From contig BFEA01000221.1 in the NCBI GenBank assembly GCA_003427395.1, positions 64,806-103,259 of the forward strand: a DNA stretch of 38,454 nt, given 5' to 3'. Below the pieces are notes generated by a model, which was not told the DNA's origin, searched no databases, and saw only the letters and a list, made by a program, of their open reading frames with translations. Made by a program: the position numbers and the translations under genes. Positions 11,534-21,471 of this stretch are shown piece by piece. Each line of letters opens with the position of its first letter. Position 1 is the stretch's first letter. This DNA is from Chara braunii. Its lineage: Eukaryota; Streptophyta; Charophyceae; Charales; Characeae.

Positions 11534-11705
11534 GGGGGTCAAGTCCGACCAGTGGCAGCTTTGAGCTCCCTAAACGCCCGAATCTGGACGTGTTTGTGGA
11601 GACGTGCGGTTGAGGAACCTCTATACGATTTTCTGCACATTTTTACAAACACGTCTACATTCGGCCGTTGAGGAAACTCAACGTTGGTAGTGGGAGTTGT
11701 CCCCG
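11534..11705. mobile_element. MITE family A, copy A4
   Basis: An imperfect palindrome of about 170 bp. The left end is ggggtcaagtccgaccagtg and the right end ggtagtgggagttgtcccc. The internal arms carry cgaatctggacgtgtttgtg and its inverse acaaacacgtctacattcgg. It belongs with A1-A3 at 13426, 21937 and 12042. Confidence 0.65.
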
Positions 11706-12041
11706 GGTGTGATTTCAGCCCCAGCCCAGCTTGTGGGGGTGTACTGTATGTTTCGCATATGCACCCGGCTCCTACCATCCAATCTGGAAATCTCACGGCT
11801 GCACTGTGGCCACGTTGAAAATTGCTCGAGAGTCGAAACATATGTATAGTCATATTCTTTGAAGTAGCTTGGTCGTACTTTGGGGGTCATGAAGATGCCT
11901 GGTTCATTTAAACGAACAAGAGAGAAAAGTCATCTGCCAGGACTAAGTCGTCCCACTAGCGGTCCCCCCCAAAAAAAGAAAAAAGCCCCTCGACGTGGCC
12001 ACAGTGCGGCATGAAATTCTCAGATGGGATGGCACGAGCCG

Positions 12042-12205
12042 GGGCCAAGTCCCACTAGCAGCGTTGAGTTTTCTCAACGCCGGAATCTGGACGTGTTTGT
12101 GGAGATGAGCAGAAAATCACCTTGACTTTCCTCAGCCGCACGTGTCCACAAACACGTCCAGATTCGGGAGTTGAGGAAACTCAACGATGCTACTGGGGCT
12201 TGGGC
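12042..12205. mobile_element. MITE family A, copy A3
   Basis: A 164-bp palindromic element. Left end gggccaagtcccactagcag, right end gctactggggcttgggc; internal arms ggaatctggacgtgtttgtg and cacaaacacgtccagattcg. Non-coding. The flanking target duplication is not readable. Confidence 0.7.
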
Positions 12206-12316
12206 AGAACGAGCCTGCTGGACAGGAACCCAGCTTGAAGGCTTGTGTAGCAACAGGCTCGACTTTCGTCGTCTCTCTCCTTCCGAATGCAGCCGTTAGA
12301 AGGCCCTCTCTTGTTG

Positions 12317-12464
12317 CATGCTATATATGGAAGTATCATGCTATATATGGAAGTATGGCCACCTTCGAGTGCATCACCTGCACACGAGAGAGAGAGAGAG
12401 AGGTCGCAGGGAAAAAGAGTTCTCAGGCAGCGCGCGCACACACACACTCACTCTGAGAGAGAGA

Positions 12465-12492
<28 letters not shown>
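12317..12492. repeat. Short tandem duplication and (GA)n tracts
   Basis: A 20-bp motif, catgctatatatggaagtat, is present twice back to back at 12317-12356. (GA)n tracts lie at 12384-12402 and 12454-12492, separated by about 50 bp that itself appears duplicated (cagggaaaaagagt and cacgggggaaaaagaat). Confidence 0.8.
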
Positions 12493-12495
<3 letters not shown>

Positions 12496-12911
12496 CGGGG
12501 GAAAAAGAATGCTGGGGCAACATCTCGCCTTGCGAGGGCGGGCCACGGGTTGTAAGACTTGAGAACCCGTGTGCCGCTGCAGCGATCATTGTCCATCGCC
12601 TTGTCTCGTCTGCGTGACACGCTGTGCGTGTCGACCACCAAGTGTGCATCCGCTGGTGGACTTGAGGGGGGTGATCTCTCTTTCACGACTCGATTGCAGG
12701 AGGAAGAGTTGTTTCTCAAGGTAAAAGACGGTCACTCAACATGTCTTTCCTATGGAATTCATCAGCCCCGCCCATCCTGGAGCGGGATCTCGGAGTAGGA
12801 CTTTTTACCCCTCTGTTGTCGGAGGGACTGGACCAGACAGCCCAGAGTCCCAGACGACCAATATCAGCACCAGACAGACAACTTTGACGTTTGCACACAC
12901 ACGAAAAGGGT

Positions 12912-12950
12912 TGATAATAATAATAATAATTAAAAAAAAAAAAAAAAAAG
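12912..12950. repeat. (AAT)n microsatellite and A-run
   Basis: ataataataataataatt followed by an A-run of about 17 bases. The phrase gggttgataa occurs on both sides, as does accagacagac with tttgcacac a little further out. This suggests a small direct duplication around the tract. Confidence 0.8.
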
Positions 12951-13060
12951 GGTTGATAACGCGCGATGGACACCAGACAGACGACGTTGACGGTTGCACA
13001 CGAAAAATTCCCGAGTTCTTTTACTGTTTGGAGTCTTGGACTATTTTTCCCGATTACTGC

Positions 13061-13170
13061 TACTGTCTTCACCCGAATAGAACGCCCGGTCGTTATAGCC
13101 GTATCTGGGGCAGTTTTCTGTCTAGATGCAGCGATAATGACCGGGCGTACTATTCGGGCGAAGAAGGTAG
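13061..13170. mobile_element. MITE family B, copy B1
   Basis: A 110-bp palindromic element with inverted ends tactgtcttcacccgaatag and ctattcgggcgaagaaggta (right end at 13151-13169), arms extending through gaacgcccggtc and gaccgggcgt. Copies B2 (20835) and B3 (21472) share the ends and the centre. The terminal TA at each end would fit a Stowaway/mariner-like TA target, but this is inference. Confidence 0.7.
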
Positions 13171-13425
13171 TCATCCTGAAATGTGCAGGGGGCCATGCCA
13201 ATATTGTCTTCATCGTTCCAGTTTTTTGTAGCAGATATCCCAGAAAAAAAACGCTTCGGGGAAGTGAAGATGGCCGGTTGATTAAAAAGGAAAAAAGAAA
13301 AGAAGAAGTAAAGAAGAAGAAAAGAAGACGAAGCGAAGAAGACGAAACGAAGAACGAAAGTAGCAAAAAACGATTAATATTAATGACCGTGATGTTCGGC
13401 ACAACAACAAAAAAAAGAAGATAAA

Positions 13426-13591
13426 GGGCCAGATCCCACTGGCAAAGAGGATTGGAAGAAATATCTGAATCTGGACGTGTTTGTGGACAGTTGCGAAAAA
13501 TTGTGATTCATCTACTTTTCTGCCCCTCTGCGTGGAACACGTCCAGATTCAGACATTTCTTCCAATCCTCTTTGCCAGTGGGATCTGGCCC
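13426..13591. mobile_element. MITE family A, copy A1 (best preserved)
   Basis: A 166-bp foldback element. The left arm begins gggccagatcccactggcaa and the right arm ends ttgccagtgggatctggccc, a perfect inverted match over at least 30 bp. Inside are gaatctggacgtgtttgtgg and its inverse. The 3-bp flanks are aaa on both sides. Its sister copy A2 at 21937 has a TTA duplication, which places the family with Tourist/Harbinger-type MITEs. Confidence 0.85.
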
Positions 13592-13714
13592 AAAGAGAGA
13601 ATCCGGATGTCAACCGTGTTGTTTTTGTTTTTATTTTTATTTTTTTATTCTTTGCCAATCGAGTATGGTTTTTTTTTTGATCGCAATGATAGACTATGGG
13701 AATCATTGGGGATA

Positions 13715-13747
13715 GGGCCTCGTTCGACACCACTAGAAAACCCTTAC
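13715..13747 (+). repeat. Harbinger left terminal inverted repeat
   Basis: 33 bp starting gggcctcgttcgacaccact and ending aaaacccttac. It is the exact reverse complement of 20630-20662. The match extends two more bases outward (TA) on each side. Confidence 0.95.
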
Positions 13748-14062
13748 ATGTAAGGTTGTCATCGTTCCACCCCTCCCTAATGACGATGAAAAAGAAGTTT
13801 AATTTGTTTTCACATTCGTGGCCGTAAGGGTGGGCCCTACAAAAGTAAGTGCCGCCCAGCCAAAACGGCCCTTACCGTAAGGACGGCCGTGGAGGTCCTT
13901 ACGTCCGCGGAAAACCCGCATCCGTTCCTGTGGTGGTGGGCCATGCCGTTCCTGGTCCAACGGGGGTGGCACCCTTACATCCGCTGAAAACCCGCAATTT
14001 TTTTTTGCTCTTTTTCCGTCAGGTGGTGGGCCATGCCGTTCCTGGTCCAACGGCGGTATTGT
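13742..14062. repeat. Harbinger left subterminal repeats
   Basis: Words containing cttac or gtaag occur repeatedly (about 13743, 13750, 13826, 13871, 13877, 13895 and 13974). A unit of about 80 bp is duplicated: ccgcggaaaacccgca at 13903 and ccgctgaaaacccgca at 13980, each followed by ggtgggccatgccgttcctg (13936 and 14025). Clustered subterminal words of this kind are the usual transposase binding sites; that role is inferred. Confidence 0.7.
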
Positions 14063-15420
14063 CCCGTGGACCAAGGGACAGCAGGCCCATGGCAACCTCC
14101 AACGGTCGTGCGGTTCCAATGCGGGTGTGCCTGCAGTCCCTCCATGGGGACGTTTCGGCTGGCATTCGAAAACGCCCGTTGCAGGGGCACGTCTACGGCC
14201 GGGTTAGATAGCCGTTGGCTGCAATGTTTGAATTTGAGCTCGGTGCGTCGATGGCGCCCATCGGTCGTGGAACCGTTGTCCCGTCGGTCATCGGCAGTGC
14301 TCCCCTATATTGCTGCCCTCTTGTAGTGTTCGAAAGCTGCCAGCTCCATTCCTTGTACTTACCGTGTTGAGCACATGGCTGACATGCTGAGGAAGACGGC
14401 TCTCATCATTTTCCTAGTTGGGGCGTTGCTGCTGGTGATCATTCTGCACTTGTGGCAAGTGGTCGGCACTTTAAACCGCGTTGGAAGGAGGAGGGGTTCG
14501 AAGAAGCTTCAAAAGGCTGCTTCGGTGAAGACAGGCATGGGCGATGGATACGGAAGGGGGACAGAGGGTTATGTGATCGGCAGAGGGGGGTATGCCGTAG
14601 GGGGCGGGGCGGAGCAGAGCGTGCATCACAGATTTGATCCCAATCTGTATTCGCATCTGCCCCCTCACCAGCAGCCGTTACCTGATGACATTACGTGGGC
14701 GCCGCCTCCATCCACCCTGGGTCTGGCATGGGGGTCGACTCAGACGTCTTATGACACACCTGCCAGAGTGGACGAACGGAGAGGAGGGCTCGGTCCCATG
14801 TCCGCACTGCTGGCCGGCATGCGGGGAGGACGCAGTCTTCCAGTTGATCTGCAACTCTCTCCATCCACCACCATGGACGTCTCGAGAACGGTCATCATTA
14901 ACGACAACGGCCAAGGCTGCGGGAGCACCTCTCGGACGATGCATGACGCCGGCTTTGACGACGGGATTTCACACCTCCGGTCGAACCGGGTGCCAACGTC
15001 GGTGGCGAGCGAAGCCCGACCTGTGCCGACTCCTGATCATCGCCCGTCGTCTACTGCCACCTACGTGCACGCAGGGAGTTGTGACGTGTCAACGGGTGGC
15101 GGATCCCCTCGTTGTGTGGAGCGCATTGTATGCCGCTTCAACAACATGCGGGCGACCAGCGACGGCGATGGCGCACGGCAGGGTGGTGCTGCAACAGAAA
15201 CAGAGCCGGTCGACGTCGACGACGGCGATGATGATGACGAAGACGACGATGTCGAAGAGGTTGTCGTCAAGGAAGCGACAGCTGGCGGGAAGAAAAAACA
15301 AGCATCCAAAGGACGGGGAAAGGGGAAGTCGACTGGCAAGGACGGCGGAACGAACGGGGATGGTGGCGACAGTGGCGGGCGGGCGAACTGGAATCTGAAC
15401 GAGTCTCTGGTCCTTGTGCG

Positions 15421-15777
15421 CTGCAAGAGAGACCAAGACGACTATTTCGCCAACGCTGGACACAATTTCGCTCGCATGAAAACAAAGGACTAGAAATGGG
15501 CGGACATCACGAAGAGGATGGATAAGGAAGGAGTTCGGCGGGACGGGGAGCAATGCATGAAGAGGTGGGAGAACATATTCTGTCTCTTATACACATCTAG
15601 ATGTGTATAAGAGACAGCTGCAAGAGAGACCAAGACGACTATTTCGCCAACGCTGGACACAATTTCGCTCGCATGAAAACAAAGGACTAGAAATGGGCGG
15701 ACATCACGAAGAGGATGGATAAGGAAGGAGTTCGGCGGGACGGGGAGCAATGCATGAAGAGGTGGGAGAACATATTC
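15421..15777. repeat. 160-bp direct duplication around the adapter (artefact)
   Basis: 15421-15580 and 15618-15777 appear identical, including the TAG stop, and are separated only by the adapter. The offset is 197 bp (2 mod 3), so the duplication puts the downstream part of the Myb-like ORF out of frame. Removing 197 bp restores continuity of frame. The real locus almost certainly has one copy. Confidence 0.95.
15580..15617. other. Nextera mate-pair junction adapter (assembly artefact)
   Basis: A perfect 38-bp palindrome made of two inverted 19-bp Tn5 mosaic ends: ctgtctcttatacacatct then agatgtgtataagagacag. This is the circularisation junction sequence of Nextera mate-pair libraries. It is flanked by a direct duplication of genomic sequence, as expected when an untrimmed read is built into a contig. 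It is not biological. Its translation gives the contaminant peptide VSYTHLDVYKRQ on the minus strand. Confidence 0.99.
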
Positions 15778-16493
15778 GGGTGGTACAGGAAAGTTTGGGA
15801 CAGGGAGAAGGATTCGGGACTGCAGTCGTACTTCCTCATGACCGCGAAAACACGAAGGGAGAAAGGATACAAATTCAACCTCGACCGCACTTTGTACGAC
15901 GCCATCCACATCATGCAGGGGAACAATCAGGCAGTTCACCCGCCGAATCTTGTCGACACGGGCATCAGACCGGGACAGCAATCCCAGCAAGGGGAGCATA
16001 GCCAAGCGGGCGTGGGGGGGGGGGAAGGTGACACTTCGGCAAGCGAGAACAAGGAAGCGGATGGAGGCGATGGATGTGGCAGCAGGTCCTCAGCAAACGG
16101 CTTGGCGGGGAAGCGGAAGAACGCCAGGCAACTGGCCTTCGAGGCGGTGACACATGTCATGAAGACGCACTCCACTGTTGTCGCCGACTCCGTTGACCGT
16201 GCGAGCAAGCGGCAGTGCGATGTGCTGCAGAGGCAGTGCGACATTATGGATAGGGAGGCGAGGACGCAGGAGAGGCAGTGCGAAGTTCTGGAGGTCGGGC
16301 AGCGGATGCTGTGCGACGCACTATTGAAGATCGCCTCGGCTTTGGCGCGGGATTGAGTGCGCGATTCGGACATCCAGCAACATACCGCCGGGCGGAGGGG
16401 TGGACGTTGTTCGTGTTATGTATGCTTCTGTTTTGTGGTTTCGATGGCGGGATCGACAATCCGCCGATTGGATTATCGGTTTGGCAATTTTTT

Positions 16494-16570
16494 GTGAATT
16501 CATTCTATTTCTTGGTTGATGTGACCGCTTTGTGAATTGATTTTATTTCTTGGTCGATGTGACCGCTTTG
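16494..16570. repeat. 38-bp tandem duplication after the Myb-like ORF
   Basis: tttatttcttgg(t)cgatgtgaccgctttg-type sequence occurs twice in a row (16494-16532 and 16533-16570) with three or four differences. It lies in the presumed 3'UTR of the Myb-like gene. Confidence 0.8.
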
Positions 16571-16886
16571 CCAACTCGTCCGATGCATTATGCACGCAAT
16601 GTCCCTTGATGTTCTGTTGATGTGCGGGGGGGGGACGAACGGATGAATGTGCAGTGGTCCATCCGGACGGTGGCCGTTTTCGAATCCTGTCTTTTCTCGT
16701 TTTGTTATTCTTTTTTTTTTTTTTCGTTTTCCAATTTTTTTTATTTTTTTTTCATGTTTTTGCTCGCCGACAACTTAATGTGCATGCAGTACATGTCGAT
16801 GTCATACAACGGCAGACTCTCTTCAGTGGTGGCTGACGTCTGTTAACCGATGAGGAAGTGGTGGCCGTCGCTGGGCAGACCGTTCT

Positions 16887-17696
16887 GTGGCGCCATTCAT
16901 TACCCTCGCCGCCGATTATATATCGAAGATGTGTCGTGTGTCGGTGGGCGGTGAGACAGTTGGCATCAGAGAAGAGGAAGGCCATGGTGCTTTAGGGCTC
17001 CGCAATTTCGCGGTTCCTTCCATTGCTTTCGTTGTGCGAGTCCGGTGCGCGTGGGCGCTGCGCACGGAGTTGTGCACAGTCCGGATGGTGAACTGCGCGC
17101 TCGTTTTCGAGTCCGAAATCGTGGCGGAGTGCACTGCTGCGTGTCGGAACACTTGCCTGTCCGTCGGCAGCAGGACGACGGTTCTTCGGTGGGACTGTGG
17201 TGGGGTGAGCACGTGGGGAGAGTTACGCCATCGCACGTGTGTGGGGGTGCACACTCGGGCAACGATGGACATCCAAGTGGCGGTCAGGGGTCGTGTGCTA
17301 GGATGCACCATTACATGCTATGAGATGAGGGATCGTCGCGGAGAGGACGATGGCCGTGTTTACGACTTCGTGAAACCGACGACGAGCCGCGAAGTGCGGC
17401 AGTATGAGGTGGACGCAGATGGACAGACCGTCTTGTACGCCAGTCTTTGTCTTGGATTCGAGGACGACGTGCTATGCGAAGCAGTCGGTCATGTGGCCAA
17501 GGTCGGGCGAGCCATCCCCAACCGCTGGGACGGAGGGGTCGACGTCCTTGCGGACATCGTCGACCTCCTGATCTGCAACATCGCCGATGAGTTCGAGGAT
17601 CGCAAGACCGATGACGCGGATTTCAGGGTGCAGCCCGATCCTCCGCTGCACGACCGGCCGGGTCTCGGCGGCGACATCCGGAAAATGGACGACTAG
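16887..17696 (+). CDS. Unidentified ORF inside the Harbinger element (269 aa)
   Basis: I do not recognise this protein. It is a continuous frame of 269 codons between the Myb-like ORF and the transposase, on the same strand as the former. The first 100 residues are Cys- and Val-rich. The second half is more ordinary in composition, with charged stretches (RDRRGEDDGRVYDF, TSREVRQYEVDADG) and a helical segment (VDVLADIVDLLICNIADEF). It ends IRKMDD. An AATAAA lies about 170 bp after the stop (17864), which fits a transcript end. It could be a third element gene, a captured host fragment, or chance in GC-rich sequence. The opposite strand also has open frames here, which lowers confidence. Confidence 0.35.
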   Translation: MAPFITLAADYISKMCRVSVGGETVGIREEEGHGALGLRNFAVPSIAFVVRVRCAWALRTELCTVRMVNCALVFESEIVAECTAACRNTCLSVGSRTTVLRWDCGGVSTWGELRHRTCVGVHTRATMDIQVAVRGRVLGCTITCYEMRDRRGEDDGRVYDFVKPTTSREVRQYEVDADGQTVLYASLCLGFEDDVLCEAVGHVAKVGRAIPNRWDGGVDVLADIVDLLICNIADEFEDRKTDDADFRVQPDPPLHDRPGLGGDIRKMDD

Positions 17697-17746
17697 TTTC
17701 GGACGGAGGTGTTGGCAGCATGCCACTCGCGGTGACATTCACTGTG

Positions 17747-17755
17747 ACGCGCGCG

Positions 17756-17813
<58 letters not shown>
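17747..17813. repeat. (CG)n-(GA)n compound microsatellite
   Basis: About 12 CG units followed by about 21 GA units. The alternating CG tract could adopt Z-DNA. It sits between the unidentified ORF and the AATAAA. Confidence 0.95.
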
Positions 17814-17819
<6 letters not shown>

Positions 17820-17863
17820 CCGGCTGTTTTTCAACAATGTCAGCGGGCGGATGAGAGGTGGTC

Positions 17864-17869
17864 AATAAA
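17864..17869 (+). promoter_or_regulatory. Possible polyadenylation signal AATAAA
   Basis: gtcaataaaatcttgg follows the (GA)n tract, about 170 bp downstream of the unidentified ORF. A short motif like this can occur by chance, so the call rests on position. Confidence 0.35.
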
Positions 17870-18187
17870 ATCTTGGTTTCGTTCACGTGACACTTTCATG
17901 TTGTGTACGGTTTGACGCTGGACGAATGTTGCTATTGTTGTGTACAAGATTTGCAGAACGAATAACGTTTCGCAATGCGTGGGCTTTCAATCATGGCATT
18001 TGCCGCCTGTGGTGGTGTAATGGTTTGTTTTGTTTCTATTTTTCTTATGAAATGCTCACAACAAACAAAAGGCCACCACAATGGATGCAAGGGTGTTTGG
18101 AGATGGGGATGATGATGGTGGGAGGTTGGTAAGGGGATCGGTAACACACGCGTCAAGGGATACATGGGCAACAATCGTTGGCAAGTT

Positions 18188-18254
18188 AAAAATCATAGCG
18201 GGACAGAGTGGAATGAAGAANAAAAATCATAGCGGGACAGAGTGAAATAAAGAA

Positions 18255-18304
<50 letters not shown>

Positions 18305-18820
18305 AATAAAAAAAAGGAAAAGCAAACATACATGAAACGAAAGCACTCCACGCGGTGATGTCACACGAAATGTTGGATTATATGTAAAAAAAGCTCTATA
18401 TCGGCCTGTGCCGAGCAACGCCATCACCGAACACTGCACACCTGCCAACCAGCATCGATTGCTTCTCCGTTCGGGGAAGGATTAACTGGCGGCTGCTAAT
18501 ACCTAATGGAAAAACACAGACGCAAAGACGTGATCGAGGTGAGAAAGAATTGCTGAACTGAGTGGAAAGAAGGAAAAAAAAAAAAGAAAGCGAACAAACA
18601 TGAAACGAACGCACTCCACGCACTGATGACCCACGAACTGCTCGATTTTATGTAAACGAACCCCGAAGGAAACATAACTCTATATTGGCCTCTGCCGAGC
18701 GACACCATCACATATATCCGGACTCTCGCCAACCGGCATTGATTGCTTTCCCGTTCGGGGAAGGATGAACTGGCGGCAGCTAATACCTAAGGTAGGAACA
18801 CAGATGCGAAGACGTGTGGG
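18188..18820. repeat. Tandem duplications and 48-A run between the two Harbinger genes
   Basis: First, a unit of about 34 bp (aatcatagcgggacagagtg) occurs at 18190 and 18225, with an N at 18221. Next comes an A-run at 18256-18303. Then a unit of about 265 bp occurs twice: tgaaacgaaagcactccacg at 18332 and tgaaacgaacgcactccacg at 18600. The copies share gttcggggaaggat(t/g)aactggcggc and gctaatacctaa. They are about 80 percent alike by eye. This is the 3' side of the minus-strand transposase. Confidence 0.8.
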
Positions 18821-18874
18821 CAGTCCGAATCACAACCAACAGCCGTCCACATGACAGCGCATGTATCAGGATTT

Positions 18875-20420
18875 TCAAGATTGCATTCGCATACGGAGAC
18901 CGTGACGCAAAGCCAGAGCATCGTCACTTGCGTCTGATTGTGACACGGGCCGTGGAAGATCTTGCAACCCTAGATCGACACGAACGAGATTCCCGTTCTC
19001 ATCAGGTTCTAGCAGGACCGCATCATCAAACGGTACCCCAGCCTCGACTAGAAGGTTGTGGATTACACAGACAGCTGTGAATTGTTGAGGAAGGTTGTCC
19101 ATGTTCGTCTTGTGGTGACGGAGGAACAACCTCCACATCCCCTTTAGCCGGCCAAAAGCCCTCTTGATCCCCCGTCTGCTCGCACCCTCCGTAGGGGACG
19201 ACCATCCACGTCCTTGGAGAGTAGCCGTTATCCCCGAGGAGATAACCTGTCGTGGACACCCCTCCAGGAAGCTGCACCGGTTCCGCGTTGAATAGCTCAC
19301 CCACCTCCGCGTATCGAAACAGAGATGAGTTTCTCAACACCCGTTGGTCATGGACGCTCCCCGGGTACCCAATGAACACATCAAGAATCCTCATGTCGAG
19401 GTCCACCACAACCTGGGCGACGACCGAGAACTGTTGTTTACGGTCGTAGTAGTTCTCCGACGGTGCGTTGGCGGGCTTGTCAACGTACACATGCGTGCAA
19501 TCAATAGCGCCAGAGCAATTAGGGAAGCCCTTCGCTCCGAAAGCTCGGGTCACCTGCAGCAGACGACGTCCAGTAGGCATGGCAATCTTGTCGGGATACG
19601 CAGACAATATTGCGTTAGTAACGTCCATGACAGCCTTCAATCCCGACGCCCTGCCGATGCCGAAGCTGGAAGACGCGCTCTCGAAGGTCTCGCCCGAAGC
19701 CCACCTGTACAGAGTGAAGGCGACGATGAGGTCGGGCTGCAAAGGCTCTCGGTAATGTGTCAGTCTACGTTCGATGAAGGGACTGCACGCTGCGACGATG
19801 TTGCTGAAGATGCTCCTTGACATTCGCAGTTTGTCGTGGAAATAGTCATCGGTGGCATCGTCCGTGATGTCCAAGTCCTGCCATGTCCCCCCTGTCCATC
19901 TTTTCATCCACCACCGCGGAGTGTCCCTTGGCAGAACACCCGCAATAATAGCGTTCGACATCAGGAACGGCGCATCCGACACGCCGGACGACGTGATAAC
20001 ATCTGCCAATGCCTGGGCTATGGCGGCCTCCCTCCTCCCCTTCCCCCCCCCCCCCCCCCGCCGCAGTCCGTTCACCGTCTCCATGTACCGACAGACCGCG
20101 AGGACGGCACTGGCGACCATGGTCTTCTCACAGTGTGACAGTGTCCTCACTTCCGCGTCCACCCTTCCGCCACCGTCCATAGCCGAACACGCTTGCGAAG
20201 ACACGTCACAAGTGCGGCACGCGAAGACGATTCCGCTCCCGCAACGGTAGAAAATTCGCGCAGTGCGGTGTAAAGAAACGCGCACGCGACGACTCCACGA
20301 AGCAGTCCACATGAACCTCCCTGCCGGAGCGGATTTTGAATTCGAATTCGATGGGCCGTGCGCGCGTGATTCGCTGGCGGTGGAAGGACACCGCGCGCCC
20401 ATTGGGAAGGCCCGCCTCAC
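18875..20420 (-). pseudogene. PIF/Harbinger DDE transposase (HARBI1-like), frameshifted
   Basis: Encodes the nuclease-type transposase that would cut and join the element ends. The long frame (20420 to 19026) has a helical N-terminal region (DYFHDKLRMSRSIFSNIV, LIVAFTLYRWASGETFESAS). The DDE core follows: GAIDCTHVYV (Asp307, first catalytic acid), FIGYPGSVHDQRVL (Asp358, second) and GYLLGDNGYSPRTW (397-400). Just after VVPYGG, near 19200, the reading shifts to another frame, which continues GIKRAFGRLKGMWRLFLRHH and AVCVIHNLLVEAG to 18875. The spacing from DNGY to RAFGRLK is much shorter than usual, so a small deletion caused the shift. The usual catalytic Glu in VERAFG is Lys here. A C-run at 20047-20059 encodes GGGGG. 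A better start may be Met81 (20180). Confidence 0.88.
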
Positions 20421-20629
20421 TCCGCCGTGGGCCCAAAGGACGCGGACACGGTTACGTCCGCCTCAACTTTGGGTCGGACATTGGAATTCAGGCAGGTAGC
20501 CAAATACAACGGAATAGAAGGCACCTGAAACGTAAGTGCGCCTAAGTGTAGGGTTTTTGTAAGTGGTTGTGGAACGAAAACTGGGGTAAGGGAAAAATCA
20601 GTTTTTTGTCGTAAGGGCGCTCTTACAAA

Positions 20630-20662
20630 GTAAGGGTTTTCTAGTGGTGTCGAACGAGGCCC
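20630..20662 (-). repeat. Harbinger right terminal inverted repeat
   Basis: Exact reverse complement of 13715-13747, ending tggtgtcgaacgaggccc. Subterminal gtaag words precede it at about 20531, 20559, 20586, 20611 and 20630. Confidence 0.95.
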
Positions 20663-20834
20663 TAGGTTTTTTCTCACCTCAATGTGGCTGTAATCGGAAT
20701 GCCAATGACTGGCTACATTTTTTTTTTTTTTCTTTGGCTATATCAATTTTTATATAAATTAATAATATAAGAACGATGGCCATAAAAAACTAAGGGGGTG
20801 ATCATATAGCATAACAGGAAGGTGATACTCCTGC

Positions 20835-20945
20835 TACCGTCTTCACTCGAATAGAACGCCCGGTCATTATAGCCGCATTTGGGGTAACTTTCAGTCTTAG
20901 ATACGGCGATTATGACTCGGCGTTCTATTCGGGTGAAGACGGGTA
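20835..20945. mobile_element. MITE family B, copy B2
   Basis: A 111-bp palindrome with ends taccgtcttcactcgaatag and ctattcgggtgaagacgggta (its last 19 bp counted from 20927). The centre contains the atttggggtaactttcagtctt shared in part with B1. A truncated relative, tttggggcaacttttcagtc to ttctattcgggtgaacatgg, lies at about 21038-21105. Confidence 0.75.
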
Positions 20946-21471
20946 GGATTTTCTATAACAGAATCTGTCCGTGATTGCGTGCAGAAACGTCTCAGAGCTT
21001 CCCACCAGCTCGAACAGAATGCCACGTCAGTTTAGCCATATTTGGGGCAACTTTTCAGTCTTAGTGAAGCGAAAATGGCAGGGTGTTCTATTCGGGTGAA
21101 CATGGTAGGCGATCGACCAGCTCGATGATACTATGGGCCTCGTTCCACTACTCAACACTCTACGTGCACTTGGATGCCTTTCTGGACCAGGTCGTTTGGA
21201 GGAGTCCAACGTTTGGAATGTATCGTGGCGATTATGAGCTCCAGATTCATCTAGAGTGTTGTGTATTGGATCGAAGTACTATGACGATGGAGATACTCTC
21301 AATGTCATCGGAGACTGACGGGATATTAACTCCCAGTCGGACATTCCTGGATGAATCTGACCGCAAATGCGGCCAAACGATTGATGTATCTAACCGCAAT
21401 TACGGCCAAAAGTTGGATTCATCTAATCGCAGCCATGTCCAGAAAACAGAGTTCGAAAAGTATTCTACGAA

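Larger units (their letters stand above)
14375..16356 (+). pseudogene. Myb/SANT-like (trihelix-type) DNA-binding protein of the Harbinger element
   Basis: The likely partner of the transposase, which in this superfamily binds element DNA and helps nuclear import. From 14375 the protein has an odd hydrophobic N-terminus (residues 8-30, LIIFLVGALLLVIILHLW), a long low-complexity region, an acidic run (DDGDDDDEDDDVEE) and a Lys-rich patch. A Myb/SANT-like domain then begins at NWNLNESLVLVRCKRDQDDY and continues after the break with KWADITKRM, QCMKRWENIF and WYRKVWDREK. A TAG at 15491-15493 interrupts it where the family usually has Trp. The 38-bp adapter plus 160-bp duplication at 15421-15777 is an artefact; without those 197 bp both parts lie in one frame. 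The C-terminus has repeats of RQCDVLQRQCDIMD type, probably coiled coil. The true start may be a later Met. Confidence 0.8.
13715..20662. mobile_element. PIF/Harbinger DNA transposon, complete with both ends
   Basis: A 6.9-kb element with perfect inverted ends at 13715-13747 and 20630-20662, starting gggcctcgttcgacaccact. This resembles the known Tourist/PIF end type. Inside are a Myb/SANT-like ORF (plus), an unknown ORF (plus) and a DDE transposase (minus), the two-gene set expected of this superfamily. Outside each end lies TA (13713-13714, 20663-20664), but no clear 3-bp TWA duplication: the flanks are ata and tag. The subterminal regions are rich in gtaag/cttac words. The transposase is frameshifted and the Myb-like ORF has a stop, so this copy is probably not autonomous now. 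Confidence 0.88.

Noticed and set aside
15490-16005. Minus-strand frame of 171 codons including VSYTHLDVYKRQ
   Set aside because: Created by the adapter and its duplicated flanks; antisense to the Myb-like ORF.
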